From Bacteroidota bacterium (GTDB lineage Bacteria; Bacteroidota; Bacteroidia; Flavobacteriales; Flavobacteriaceae), in contig JAJRPL010000222.1 in NCBI GenBank assembly GCA_024280815.1, positions 1 to 38,115 on the forward strand: DNA of 38,115 nt, written 5' to 3'. Both the position numbers and the translations under genes were made by a program. Positions 26,176 through 34,575 of the stretch are shown here, one piece after another. The notes under the pieces were generated by a model. That model ran no database searches. It was given only the letters and a program-made list of their open reading frames with translations, and was not told where the DNA came from. Position 1 is the stretch's first letter, and each line of letters starts with the position of its first letter.

Positions 26176-27735
26176 ATGACCAAAGAAAAACGTTTCACTA
26201 TTAAGGTAGCTATAATTGTAGCTATGGGAGGTTTTTTGATGGGTTTTGATGCTTCTGTAATATCTGGGGTTGTCAAGTTTATTGAGCCTGAATTTCAATT
26301 GACTAAGCTAGAGTTAGGATGGGCAGTGAGTTCTTTGAGTCTTACAGCTACCTTGGCTATGATGACGGCAGGCCCTTTGAGTGATAAATATGGTAGAAAA
26401 CGTTTGCTTAAATATACTGCCATTATTTTTGCTATATCTGCTATTGGCTCAGCTTTAGCTCCAAATTTTATAATTTTTATAATTGCACGAATGCTTGGTG
26501 GGTTTGGTGTTGGAGCATCTTTAATATTAGCACCTCTTTATATTGCAGAAATTTCTCCTGCAAAAATGAGAGGTCAGATGGTATCTTTTAATCAGTTGAA
26601 CATTGTGCTCGGCATTTCTGTAGCATTTTTTACAAACTACCTTATTCTACAACTAGGACAGTCAGATGCTAATTGGGTCCAATCATTAAAATTAGGACAA
26701 TGGAACTGGCGTTGGATGTTAGGGCTAGAAATACTACCTGCAATTTTTTATTATGTGGCCTTATTTATTGTTCCTGAAAGTCCAAGATGGCTGGCAATGA
26801 ATGGCAAAGAGGAAAAAGCATTAGAAATTATGAAAAAGGTAACAACTGAGGAAGATGCAAAACAACAACTAAAAGCAGTTCATGAGAGTGTAACAGGTGA
26901 TATAAAGAAAGAGAAAGTATCTATAAAAGAATTATTTAAGCCAGCTATGAAATTAGTATTAACTATCGGAATCGGACTGGCTATCCTACAGCAAATTACA
27001 GGGATGAATGCTGTTTTATTCTATGCACCCATGATTTTTGAACAATCAGGTATTGGAACAGATGCCTCATTCATTCAGGCAATTCTTGTAGGGCTTACAA
27101 ATTTAATTTTTACAATTATTGCCATTCTATTAATTGATAAATTAGGAAGAAAACCTTTACTCATTTTCGGAATGGCTTTTATGGCTATTTCTTTGTTTGT
27201 TTTAGCCTATGGATTTAATTCGGCCACTTATTCGTTGTCTAAAGACGATGTAAAAGGACTTCCAACTGAAATTAATCAATCACAATTAGACCCCCTTATT
27301 GGTCAAACCTTTGATGATGAATTAACCTACAAAGTTGCTTTAATAAAAGTGTTGGGAGAAAACACTTTTAATGAGCATGAATCTGGCTTGATAACAGTAG
27401 CAGTCTCTATAAATTCAATACTTATACTATTGGGCATATTGGGTTTTGTAGCTGCCTTTGCAGTATCTATCGGACCCATTATGTGGGTCATGTTTTCTGA
27501 ATTATTCCCCAATAGAATTAGAGGTATTGCCATTTCATTTGTAGGATTAATCAGTTCAGCCATTAGCTTTGCAATACAATTTATTTTCCCTTGGGAATTA
27601 GCCAATTTAGGAAATACGATGACCTTTTTAATTTTTGGAATTTTTGCTGCTTTAGGTTTCCTATTTATAGTATGGAAAGTTCCAGAAACCAAAGGGAAGT
27701 CTTTAGAAGAATTAGAAGCGTTGCTGGTGAGGTAA
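26176..27735 (+). CDS. MFS sugar porter (sugar:H+ symporter family)
   Basis: A 519-residue inner-membrane transporter with about 12 predicted membrane segments. Sugar-porter signatures are present: GFDASVISG in TM1, GPLSDKYGRKRLL, RMLGGFGVGASLILAPLYIAEISPAKMRGQ, VPESPRWL, the QQITGMNAVLFYAP substrate-site segment, DKLGRKPLL and the terminal PETKGKSLEELE. A periplasmic loop between TM9 and TM10 (about 350-410) is longer than usual for the family. It should carry the mono- or disaccharide produced by the periplasmic hydrolases into the cytoplasm, for use by the phosphorylase gene upstream and the SDR/ROK/SIS operon. Confidence 0.95.
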   Translation: MTKEKRFTIKVAIIVAMGGFLMGFDASVISGVVKFIEPEFQLTKLELGWAVSSLSLTATLAMMTAGPLSDKYGRKRLLKYTAIIFAISAIGSALAPNFIIFIIARMLGGFGVGASLILAPLYIAEISPAKMRGQMVSFNQLNIVLGISVAFFTNYLILQLGQSDANWVQSLKLGQWNWRWMLGLEILPAIFYYVALFIVPESPRWLAMNGKEEKALEIMKKVTTEEDAKQQLKAVHESVTGDIKKEKVSIKELFKPAMKLVLTIGIGLAILQQITGMNAVLFYAPMIFEQSGIGTDASFIQAILVGLTNLIFTIIAILLIDKLGRKPLLIFGMAFMAISLFVLAYGFNSATYSLSKDDVKGLPTEINQSQLDPLIGQTFDDELTYKVALIKVLGENTFNEHESGLITVAVSINSILILLGILGFVAAFAVSIGPIMWVMFSELFPNRIRGIAISFVGLISSAISFAIQFIFPWELANLGNTMTFLIFGIFAALGFLFIVWKVPETKGKSLEELEALLVR

Positions 27736-27746
27736 AACTATTTAAA

Positions 27747-28802
27747 ATGAAAAAAACAGTATCCATTTTAGCTTTTTTTATAATAACTTGTAGTTTGTTA
27801 AATGCTCAAGAAAAGAGCCTAGTCAACGAATCAAAAGAAGCATTTGATTCTCGAATGAAATGGTTTCAGAATGCCAACTATGGAATGTTTATTCATTTCG
27901 GACTCTATAGTCAACTCGGTGGAGTTTGGAAAGGAGAGATAATTAAAAATGATTATGCAGAATGGATACAGGCAAATGCAGATATTTCTACTACAGAATA
28001 TGCTTTTTTAACAGACTCTTTTAATCCTGAAAATTTTGATGCTGATTATATTGTTAAAATAGCTAAAAAAGCAGGAATGAAATACCTTGTAATCACAACA
28101 AAACACCATGAAGGCTTCTGTTTATGGGATAGTAAGTATACTACATTTGACATAGCAAACACACCTTTCAAAAGAGATATTTTGGCAGAATTAAGTGCTG
28201 CCTGTCGTAAGTATAATATTAAATTTGGAACTTACTATAGTATTATTGATTGGCATCATTCATCTCAAGAACGAAACACTGAAGGTAAAGATGGTTGGAG
28301 TCGTTGGGGTAATATTCGTATGAAACCTGAAAGAAAAGAAGAATATATAACTTATATGAAAAACCAGATAAAAGAGCTAATCGTTAATTATGACACAGAT
28401 TTATTATGGTTTGATGGCGACTGGGTTGCATGGTGGGATACTAAAACAGGAATCGAATTGTATAACTATATCCGTGAATTAAAACCATCTATTATTATAA
28501 ACAATAGAGTTGCTAAAAGAGAAATATTTAAAAAAGATTTTGGTACACCAGAACAAGAACATCCAGATGTTATACCAAACTATTATTGGGAAGCCTGTTA
28601 TACATTAAACAATACTTGGGGATTTAAAAATAATGATACTGATTGGAAAAAAGCGACCGATGTTTATGATAAACTGATGGATATTAATAAAAAAGGAGGA
28701 AACCTTTTATTAAATATTGGACCTGATGGCAATGGAAATATACCCAAAGAAAGTGTTGAAATACTTCTTAAAGTAGGAGAATTGTTAAAAAATAAAGATT
28801 AA
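27747..28802 (+). CDS. GH29-family alpha-L-fucosidase-like enzyme, secreted
   Basis: A 351-residue hydrolase. I start at ATG 27747, which gives a signal peptide (MKKTVSILAFFIITCSLLNAQ) and lies 11 nt after the porter stop codon; longer in-frame starts run into the porter gene. GH29 signatures are MKWFQNANYGMFIHFGLYS, KYLVITTKHHEGFCLWDSKYT (the HH pair binding fucose), KFGTYYSIIDWH and LLWFDGDW, with Asp223 as nucleophile. The C-terminal beta domain of longer GH29s is missing, so it is a compact form. It should remove alpha-linked L-fucose or a close analogue from the glycan in the periplasm. Confidence 0.9.
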   Translation: MKKTVSILAFFIITCSLLNAQEKSLVNESKEAFDSRMKWFQNANYGMFIHFGLYSQLGGVWKGEIIKNDYAEWIQANADISTTEYAFLTDSFNPENFDADYIVKIAKKAGMKYLVITTKHHEGFCLWDSKYTTFDIANTPFKRDILAELSAACRKYNIKFGTYYSIIDWHHSSQERNTEGKDGWSRWGNIRMKPERKEEYITYMKNQIKELIVNYDTDLLWFDGDWVAWWDTKTGIELYNYIRELKPSIIINNRVAKREIFKKDFGTPEQEHPDVIPNYYWEACYTLNNTWGFKNNDTDWKKATDVYDKLMDINKKGGNLLLNIGPDGNGNIPKESVEILLKVGELLKNKD

Positions 28803-28804
28803 TC

Positions 28805-30379
28805 ATGAAACAGGGTAACAAATATAGAACTAATGTAATTCCTGCTTTTATAAGAGACTTACATCTTTATTCATTTTTAGTATTTATCCTATTAAGTAAT
28901 ATATTCTTTAGCTGTAAAAAAACTAAAGTAGATAATAAGGCTATTATAGATGCAATTGAAAAGAACAAAAAACCAAATATTCTATTTATCTCTGTAGATG
29001 ATCTAAATACAACTATTGGTTATTATGGTAATGCACAAATAAAAACACCTCAGATAGATAAATTGGCAAGCCAAGGTACGGCATTTGTCAATAATCATTG
29101 TCAACAAGCCTTATGTGGTCCGTCTAGAGCGAGTATTCTTTCAGGTTTACGACCTGATAATGGTAAGATATGGGAGCTGTTTACACAAGTTCGTGAAGCA
29201 AATCCGTCAATGGTATCTATACCAGAACATTTAAGAAAGTTTGGTTATGAAACTGGTGGGAGTGGTAAAGTATTTGATGGAAGTACAGTAGATGATAAAA
29301 GAGATAGTCTCTCATGGAGCATTCCGTTTGTAAAACCAAAAGGAACTAGATGGTTAGAACATACAGAAATTGATCGTTTTTCAGGAGTAAATACAGGTGT
29401 TAAAAATGTGCCTTTTGAAGCTCCAGACCAACCAGAATCAGAATTTTTAGATGCAAAAATTGTAGATGAAGGTATAAAATTATTAGACACAATGGCTAAA
29501 GGCAATAAACCATTTTTCTTGGCTGTTGGGATTAAAAAACCACATTTGCCTTTCGTAGCTCCCAAAAAATATTGGGATTTGTATAACAGAGATTCTATTA
29601 AAATTGCCAAGGTGCAAGAATTTCCTAAAAGCATACCGTATTTCCATTTTCAACCTTCATGGGAGTTACGTAGTGGTTATGCACCCATCCCTAAAAATGA
29701 CCCATTACCTATTGCCATGCAAAAAGAATTAAAACACGGCTATTATGCCTGTATTTCACATGCTGATAATCAAGTAGGGAGGTTATTAGATGCTCTAGAT
29801 GAGCTAGGGCTTAGAGAAAATACCATTGTAGTGCTTTGGAGTGATCATGGGTATCACTTAGGCGATCATGCCATGTGGAATAAATTCACAAACCTAGAAC
29901 AAGCTACTGCTACACCGTTATTAATTTCTGCCCCAGGTTACACATTGAATAACAAAACAAAATCACCAACTGAATTGGTAGATGTTTTTCCAACCTTATG
30001 TGATTTACTAGGAATAGAAAAACCAAAAAATTTAGATGGTAAAAGTTTAGTCCCAATTCTTAAAAATGGAAAAGAAAAAGTAAAAGAGTTTGCCATGACA
30101 CAGTACCATAGAACCACAAAAGAAGGTGTAAAACTAGAAGGATATTCTATTAGAACAGAACACTATCGTTATACAGAATGGGTTAAAGAAATGTTTAAGA
30201 ATGGAGAAGGGAAATATGACTCTAAAAATGTATTTGCAACAGAATTTTATGATTATAAAAAAAATTTATTAGATACTGAGAATTTGATAAATAATAAAAA
30301 TTATAAAATAATTATTGATAGTATGAAAGTACATATGACCAATTATTTTAGATACGAAAACAAATTAGCAAATAATTAA
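28805..30379 (+). CDS. Formylglycine-dependent sulfatase (iduronate-2-sulfatase-like, S1), lipoprotein
   Basis: A 524-residue family S1 sulfatase. The lipobox Cys37 (LLSNIFFSC) predicts membrane anchoring. The formylglycine motif is C104-G-P-S-R. Metal ligands are in FISVDDLN and in the late WSDHGYHLGDHAMWNK block, which is characteristic of iduronate-2-sulfatase relatives (S1_7-like). It starts 2 nt after the GH29 stop codon, so translation is coupled. It needs a formylglycine-generating or anaerobic maturase enzyme, which is not in this window. It should remove sulfate esters from the glycan; position specificity is unknown. Confidence 0.93.
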   Translation: MKQGNKYRTNVIPAFIRDLHLYSFLVFILLSNIFFSCKKTKVDNKAIIDAIEKNKKPNILFISVDDLNTTIGYYGNAQIKTPQIDKLASQGTAFVNNHCQQALCGPSRASILSGLRPDNGKIWELFTQVREANPSMVSIPEHLRKFGYETGGSGKVFDGSTVDDKRDSLSWSIPFVKPKGTRWLEHTEIDRFSGVNTGVKNVPFEAPDQPESEFLDAKIVDEGIKLLDTMAKGNKPFFLAVGIKKPHLPFVAPKKYWDLYNRDSIKIAKVQEFPKSIPYFHFQPSWELRSGYAPIPKNDPLPIAMQKELKHGYYACISHADNQVGRLLDALDELGLRENTIVVLWSDHGYHLGDHAMWNKFTNLEQATATPLLISAPGYTLNNKTKSPTELVDVFPTLCDLLGIEKPKNLDGKSLVPILKNGKEKVKEFAMTQYHRTTKEGVKLEGYSIRTEHYRYTEWVKEMFKNGEGKYDSKNVFATEFYDYKKNLLDTENLINNKNYKIIIDSMKVHMTNYFRYENKLANN

Positions 30380-30389
30380 TATTAAAAAT

Positions 30390-31253
30390 ATGAAAACAAC
30401 TTATACATTGAGTTTAGTCATTTCTTTCGCTATTTTATTTTCTTGTTCTCCTAAAGCAATAAAGAATAGTACTGATAGTACAATAAAAAAATATCAATTG
30501 GTTTGGGCAGATGAGTTTGATATAAATGGAAAACCTGATCCGTCAAAGTGGACTTACGAACTCGGTTTTGTTCGTGCCAACGAAAAACAATACTATACAG
30601 ATTCTTTAAATAATGTAAGAGTAGAAAACGGAACTTTAATTATTGAAGCACGTAAAGAGAAGATTAAAAATAATACACCTCCGTTTTTTGAAAGACCAAG
30701 TTATGTTGATGAAATTGAATATGCCGATTATACTTCGGCTAGTTTAACGACTCGAGGTGTTATAGATTGGCAATATGCGAAAATTGAAATCAAAGCCAAA
30801 CTCCCCAAAGGACGAGGTACTTGGCCTGCCTTTTGGATGCTGGGCAGAAATTGGGGAGACACACCATGGCCCGAATGTGGTGAAATTGATATTATGGAGC
30901 ATGTTGGGTATGACCCAGGCGTGGTACACGGCACCATCCATACCAAAGCCTATAATCATGTCTTAAAAACCCAAAAAGGAAAAACGACTAAAGTAGAAAA
31001 TGTTTTTGATGAATATCATGTTTACGGGTTGGAATGGACACCGGAAAAAATAGATTTTTTAGTTGACGGTAAAGTCTATAATAGTATTAAAAATGAACAT
31101 AAAACAATTGCAGAATGGCCATTTGACCAGAAATTTCATTTAAAGCTCAATGTTGCCGTTGGTGGTGGCTGGGGAGGACGAAAAGGCATTGATGACAGTA
31201 TTTTTCCGCAACAAATGCTTGTTGATTATGTACGTGTATATCAATTAAAATAA
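30390..31253 (+). CDS. GH16 laminarinase-like endo-beta-glucanase, lipoprotein
   Basis: A 287-residue single-domain GH16. The lipobox is FAILFSC (Cys19). The jelly roll shows YQLVWADEFD, ASLTTRG, WQYAKIEIKAKLPKGRGTWPAFWML, the catalytic E165-I-D167-I-M-E170 within CGEIDIMEHVGYDPGVVHGTIH, YHVYGLEWTPEKIDF, LNVAVGGGWGG and MLVDYVRVYQ. The EHVGYDP...HGTIHT segment is typical of bacterial laminarinases (GH16_3). It is the most clearly beta-1,3-glucan-type enzyme here. It lies between two sulfatase genes in a tight operon, which is unusual because laminarin is not sulfated. Confidence 0.92.
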   Translation: MKTTYTLSLVISFAILFSCSPKAIKNSTDSTIKKYQLVWADEFDINGKPDPSKWTYELGFVRANEKQYYTDSLNNVRVENGTLIIEARKEKIKNNTPPFFERPSYVDEIEYADYTSASLTTRGVIDWQYAKIEIKAKLPKGRGTWPAFWMLGRNWGDTPWPECGEIDIMEHVGYDPGVVHGTIHTKAYNHVLKTQKGKTTKVENVFDEYHVYGLEWTPEKIDFLVDGKVYNSIKNEHKTIAEWPFDQKFHLKLNVAVGGGWGGRKGIDDSIFPQQMLVDYVRVYQLK

Positions 31254-31269
31254 TTTAAAAAAAAATAAA

Positions 31270-32763
31270 ATGAAAATTAAAATCTTACTCTTAGTAGTAT
31301 TGCCTCTGTTTTTTTACGGATGTACAACAACAAAAGCTCAGGTTAAAAATAAGCAACCAGAGCAAAATGTAACAAAACAACGCAATGTTATTTTTATATT
31401 ATCTGATGATCATCGTTATGATTATATGGGATTTACAGGTAAAGTACCTTGGTTGAAAACGCCAAACATGGACAAACTAGCTAACGAAGGAGCTTATATG
31501 AAAAATGCTTTTGTTACAACATCATTATGTTCGCCAAGTAGAGCATCCATCTTAACTGGGCAATATTCTCATGTACATACTATTGTAGATAATTATGCAC
31601 CAGATCCTGGAAATCTTACTTATTTTCCTGAATATTTACAAAAAGCAGGATACCAAACTGCATTTTTTGGCAAATGGCATATGGGCGATCATTCTGATAA
31701 ACAACAACCAGGCTTTGATCATTGGGAAAGTTTTGCAGGGCAAGGTGTGTATTATGATGTAACACTTAATATTAATGGCAACCGAGTTACCTATAAAGAT
31801 TCTACTTATACTACAGATTTACTGACAGAACATACCATTGATTGGTTAGAAAAACGAGATAAAAACAAACCTTTTTTCGCTTATCTTTCACATAAAGCTG
31901 TACATGCAGCTTTTAAACCTGCAAAACGTCATAAAGGAATGTATAAAGGGAATAAAATTACTAGACCAAAAACCTTTGCACAAACAATCAATGATGAATA
32001 CAAAAAATTAAAATGGCCTGAGTGGGTAAAAGACCAACGACATAGCTGGCATGGTGTTGATTATATGTACCATCAAAAAACAGATTTAGACAGTATGGTA
32101 GTAGATTACACTGAAACTTTAATGGGAGTTGATGAGAGTATAGGTTCGGTGATGGATTGGCTCAAAGCTAATAATTTAGATGAAAACACTGTAGTTATTT
32201 ACATGGGTGATAACGGATTTAGCTGGGGTGAACATGGTTTAATAGATAAACGTCATGCTTATGAAGAGTCTATTAAAGTTCCTATGCTGGTACGATGTCC
32301 TGAACTTTTTGAAGGTGGTAAAATCATAAATGCTATGGTGCAAAATGTTGATATTGCTCCAACTATTTTAGAGTTAGCAAATGTTAATAAACCAGATAAT
32401 ATGTCAGGATATTCTTTTATAAGAGTGTTAAATGGAGATACTAAGAATTGGAGAAAAAAAATATTTTATGAATATTTTTGGGAATATGACTTTCCGATGA
32501 CCCCAACAGTTTTTGCTGTACGAACCGATAAATATAAATACATTAGATATTATGGAATTTGGGATAGTAATGAACTCTATGATTTAGAAAATGATCCAGA
32601 CGAAATGTACAATATTATTGAAAAACCAGAACACCAAGAATTAGTAAAAAGTTTAGCAGGTGAATTGTACGATTGGTTAGAAAAAACAAGAGGGATGAAT
32701 ATTCCACTAAAACGTACCATTAAATATCCTTGGGGCGATTATAAATATGAAAAACAATATTAA
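31270..32763 (+). CDS. Formylglycine-dependent sulfatase (arylsulfatase / GlcNAc-6-sulfatase-like, S1), lipoprotein
   Basis: A 497-residue S1 sulfatase of a different subgroup from its neighbour. The lipobox is FFYGC (Cys18). The formylglycine site is C87-S-P-S-R in TTSLCSPSRASILTGQYSH. Metal and substrate residues are in FILSDDHRYD, FFGKWHMGDH and IYMGDNGFSWGEHGLIDK. A C-terminal subdomain (YIRYYGIWDSNELYDLENDPDE) is typical of the family. It starts 16 nt after the GH16 gene. With the first sulfatase it implies that the substrate carries at least two kinds of sulfate ester. Confidence 0.93.
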   Translation: MKIKILLLVVLPLFFYGCTTTKAQVKNKQPEQNVTKQRNVIFILSDDHRYDYMGFTGKVPWLKTPNMDKLANEGAYMKNAFVTTSLCSPSRASILTGQYSHVHTIVDNYAPDPGNLTYFPEYLQKAGYQTAFFGKWHMGDHSDKQQPGFDHWESFAGQGVYYDVTLNINGNRVTYKDSTYTTDLLTEHTIDWLEKRDKNKPFFAYLSHKAVHAAFKPAKRHKGMYKGNKITRPKTFAQTINDEYKKLKWPEWVKDQRHSWHGVDYMYHQKTDLDSMVVDYTETLMGVDESIGSVMDWLKANNLDENTVVIYMGDNGFSWGEHGLIDKRHAYEESIKVPMLVRCPELFEGGKIINAMVQNVDIAPTILELANVNKPDNMSGYSFIRVLNGDTKNWRKKIFYEYFWEYDFPMTPTVFAVRTDKYKYIRYYGIWDSNELYDLENDPDEMYNIIEKPEHQELVKSLAGELYDWLEKTRGMNIPLKRTIKYPWGDYKYEKQY

Positions 32764-32766
32764 TAA

Positions 32767-33771
32767 ATGATAAAATATTTTGCTTTTATACTATGCTTTA
32801 TGGTTAGTGGAAGTTTGTTTTCGCAAACAAAACTTATTCTTGATACCGATTTTAGTGGCGATGCAGATGATTTAGGAGCTTTAGTAATGCTTCATCATTT
32901 TATTGATAAAAACGAATGTGAATTGCTTGGAATTATGAGCTGGTCTAATGAACAATATGCTGTCGCAGGAATAGATGCAGTTAATCGATTTTATAAGCAT
33001 CCTAACATTCCTATTGGCTCTAGAAAAGTACCTATTCACCGTCAAGAATGGTGTTATGGTAAAGCCATTACAGATGATTTTCCACATAAATTAAATAATA
33101 AAACTGCCGCTGATGCGACACTACTTTACAGACAGTTATTAGTAAAAAGTGATGATGCCAGTATCAAAATTGTAACTATTGGTCCGTTAAAGAATATTGA
33201 AAACTTACTGAATTCTAAGCCAGATTCTATATCAGATTTATCAGGAAAAGAGCTTATAGAAAAAAAAGTGAAAGAATTTGTTATTATGGGTGGGCGTTTT
33301 CCTAAGGGAAAAAAAGAATGGAATTTTGATGGAGAAATGAAAGGGGTAACTAAATTTGTAATTAGAAATATTAAAACACCTATAACCTTTATAGGAGCTG
33401 AATTGGGCGAGCATATTAAAACAGGCGAAGTATTTAATACTATAGATAAAAAAACACCTCTATATGTTGGTTTTATGCATTTTAGTAAAAATGCTCCTTG
33501 GGTAAAGAGTAATTTTAAAGGGGAAATTTTAGACAATGCTACCTATGACCAATTAGCTATCCTATATGTAGTTAGAAGTGAAGTAGATGACTATTGGACT
33601 AGAATAGAAGATGGATATTGTAAACCTGATAATAAAGGAGGAAATGTATGGATAACTAAAAAATCTTGTGACACAACAAAATTTAAGCATTCTTACCTAA
33701 AATTATCAATAAAAAATAAAATAATGGAAGGCATCGTAGAGTCTTTGATGCTAAATAAATTTAATAAATAA
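32767..33771 (+). CDS. Nucleoside-hydrolase-like protein (IUNH superfamily), exported
   Basis: A 334-residue protein with a signal peptide (about 1-20, GSLFSQ). The IUNH calcium-binding motif is present (ILDTDFSGDADDLGAL, cf. DTDxxxDD), as are VTIGPLKNIENLL, EFVIMGGRFP, FIGAELGE and the late NATYDQLAIL. Characterised members hydrolyse N-ribosides; periplasmic members in glycan loci have no settled function and may act on other furanosides. It starts 3 nt after the sulfatase gene and 6 nt before the deoC-like gene, so it appears to be a true member of the operon rather than a passenger. Confidence 0.85.
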   Translation: MIKYFAFILCFMVSGSLFSQTKLILDTDFSGDADDLGALVMLHHFIDKNECELLGIMSWSNEQYAVAGIDAVNRFYKHPNIPIGSRKVPIHRQEWCYGKAITDDFPHKLNNKTAADATLLYRQLLVKSDDASIKIVTIGPLKNIENLLNSKPDSISDLSGKELIEKKVKEFVIMGGRFPKGKKEWNFDGEMKGVTKFVIRNIKTPITFIGAELGEHIKTGEVFNTIDKKTPLYVGFMHFSKNAPWVKSNFKGEILDNATYDQLAILYVVRSEVDDYWTRIEDGYCKPDNKGGNVWITKKSCDTTKFKHSYLKLSIKNKIMEGIVESLMLNKFNK

Positions 33772-33777
33772 TTAAAA

Positions 33778-34521
33778 ATGACAAAAGTAACTGAATTAGA
33801 AATTGCAAAAATGATTGATCACTCATTATTACATCCAACAATGACAGATGATATCTTAAAAGATGGTTGTGAAATTTCAAAACAATACAATGTTGCATCG
33901 GTTTGTATCAAACCTTATGCTGTAAAAATGGCTGTTGAATTATTAAATGGAACTGATGTTATGGTGGGTACCGTAATTGGTTTCCCACATGGTAGTAATA
34001 CTGTAAGAGTAAAGGTGTTTGAAACAGAAGAAGCTATTAAAGATGGGGCTGTAGAAATAGATATGGTGGTCAATATAGGTAAAGTATTATGTGAAGACTG
34101 GGCTTATGTAGAAGATGAAATAAATCAAATTCATCAAGTTTGTAAAAAAGGCAATGCAGCTTTAAAAGTAATTTTTGAAAACGATTTCTTACCAGAAGAT
34201 AAATACAAAATAAAATTGTGTGAAATTTGTAGTAAGATAGATGTAGCTTTTGTAAAAACATCTACAGGATATGGAATGGTAAAACAACCAGACGGTTCTT
34301 ACAATTACAAAGGAGCTACAGAACACGATTTAAAACTTATGCGTAAACATACTGCAGACCATATAGAAGTTAAAGCAGCTGGTGGTGTTCGCACATTAGA
34401 AGATACCTTGAAAGTTAGATCTTGGGGGGTTACTAGAATTGGTGCAACGGCTACAGAAACAATTGTTTCTGCTGTAAGTGGAAATGCTGTAAGTGGCTAT
34501 GATGATCCTAGTGGTTATTAA
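33778..34521 (+). CDS. deoC: Deoxyribose-phosphate aldolase family protein (DeoC/DERA-like)
   Basis: A 247-residue class I aldolase, cytoplasmic. The Schiff-base Lys160 (FVKTSTGYG), the second active-site Lys199 (EVKAAGGVRT) and Asp95 (EIDMVVNIG) are all present, so it is probably active. DERA cleaves 2-deoxyribose 5-phosphate to glyceraldehyde 3-phosphate and acetaldehyde. In this operon it may act on a related deoxy-sugar phosphate from the SDR/ROK/SIS route, or on sugar released by the nucleoside-hydrolase-like protein. That link is inference. It is followed by a strong hairpin. Confidence 0.9.
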   Translation: MTKVTELEIAKMIDHSLLHPTMTDDILKDGCEISKQYNVASVCIKPYAVKMAVELLNGTDVMVGTVIGFPHGSNTVRVKVFETEEAIKDGAVEIDMVVNIGKVLCEDWAYVEDEINQIHQVCKKGNAALKVIFENDFLPEDKYKIKLCEICSKIDVAFVKTSTGYGMVKQPDGSYNYKGATEHDLKLMRKHTADHIEVKAAGGVRTLEDTLKVRSWGVTRIGATATETIVSAVSGNAVSGYDDPSGY

Positions 34522-34526
34522 AACTT

Positions 34527-34559
34527 AAAGCGTTTGGCATTTTTAATGCCAAACGCTTT
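34527..34559 (+). terminator. Hairpin between the deoC-like gene and the GH9 gene (terminator or attenuator)
   Basis: AAAGCGTTTGGCATT (34527-34541) pairs perfectly over 15 bp with AATGCCAAACGCTTT (34545-34559), starting 6 nt after the deoC stop codon and ending 16 nt before the next start codon. There is no T run directly after it. It could partly terminate the operon transcript, lowering expression of the last two genes, or protect the upstream mRNA. Confidence 0.65.
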
Positions 34560-34575
34560 GCTAAAAAAAATAAGA

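Noticed and set aside
27591..27746. Longer start for the GH29 inside the MFS gene
   Set aside because: It overlaps about 145 nt of the porter coding sequence; the ATG at 27747 gives a clean signal peptide and 11-nt spacing.
34534..34575. Longer start for the GH9 at 34534
   Set aside because: It is a TTG inside the hairpin stem, and the added residues would bury the lipoprotein signal.
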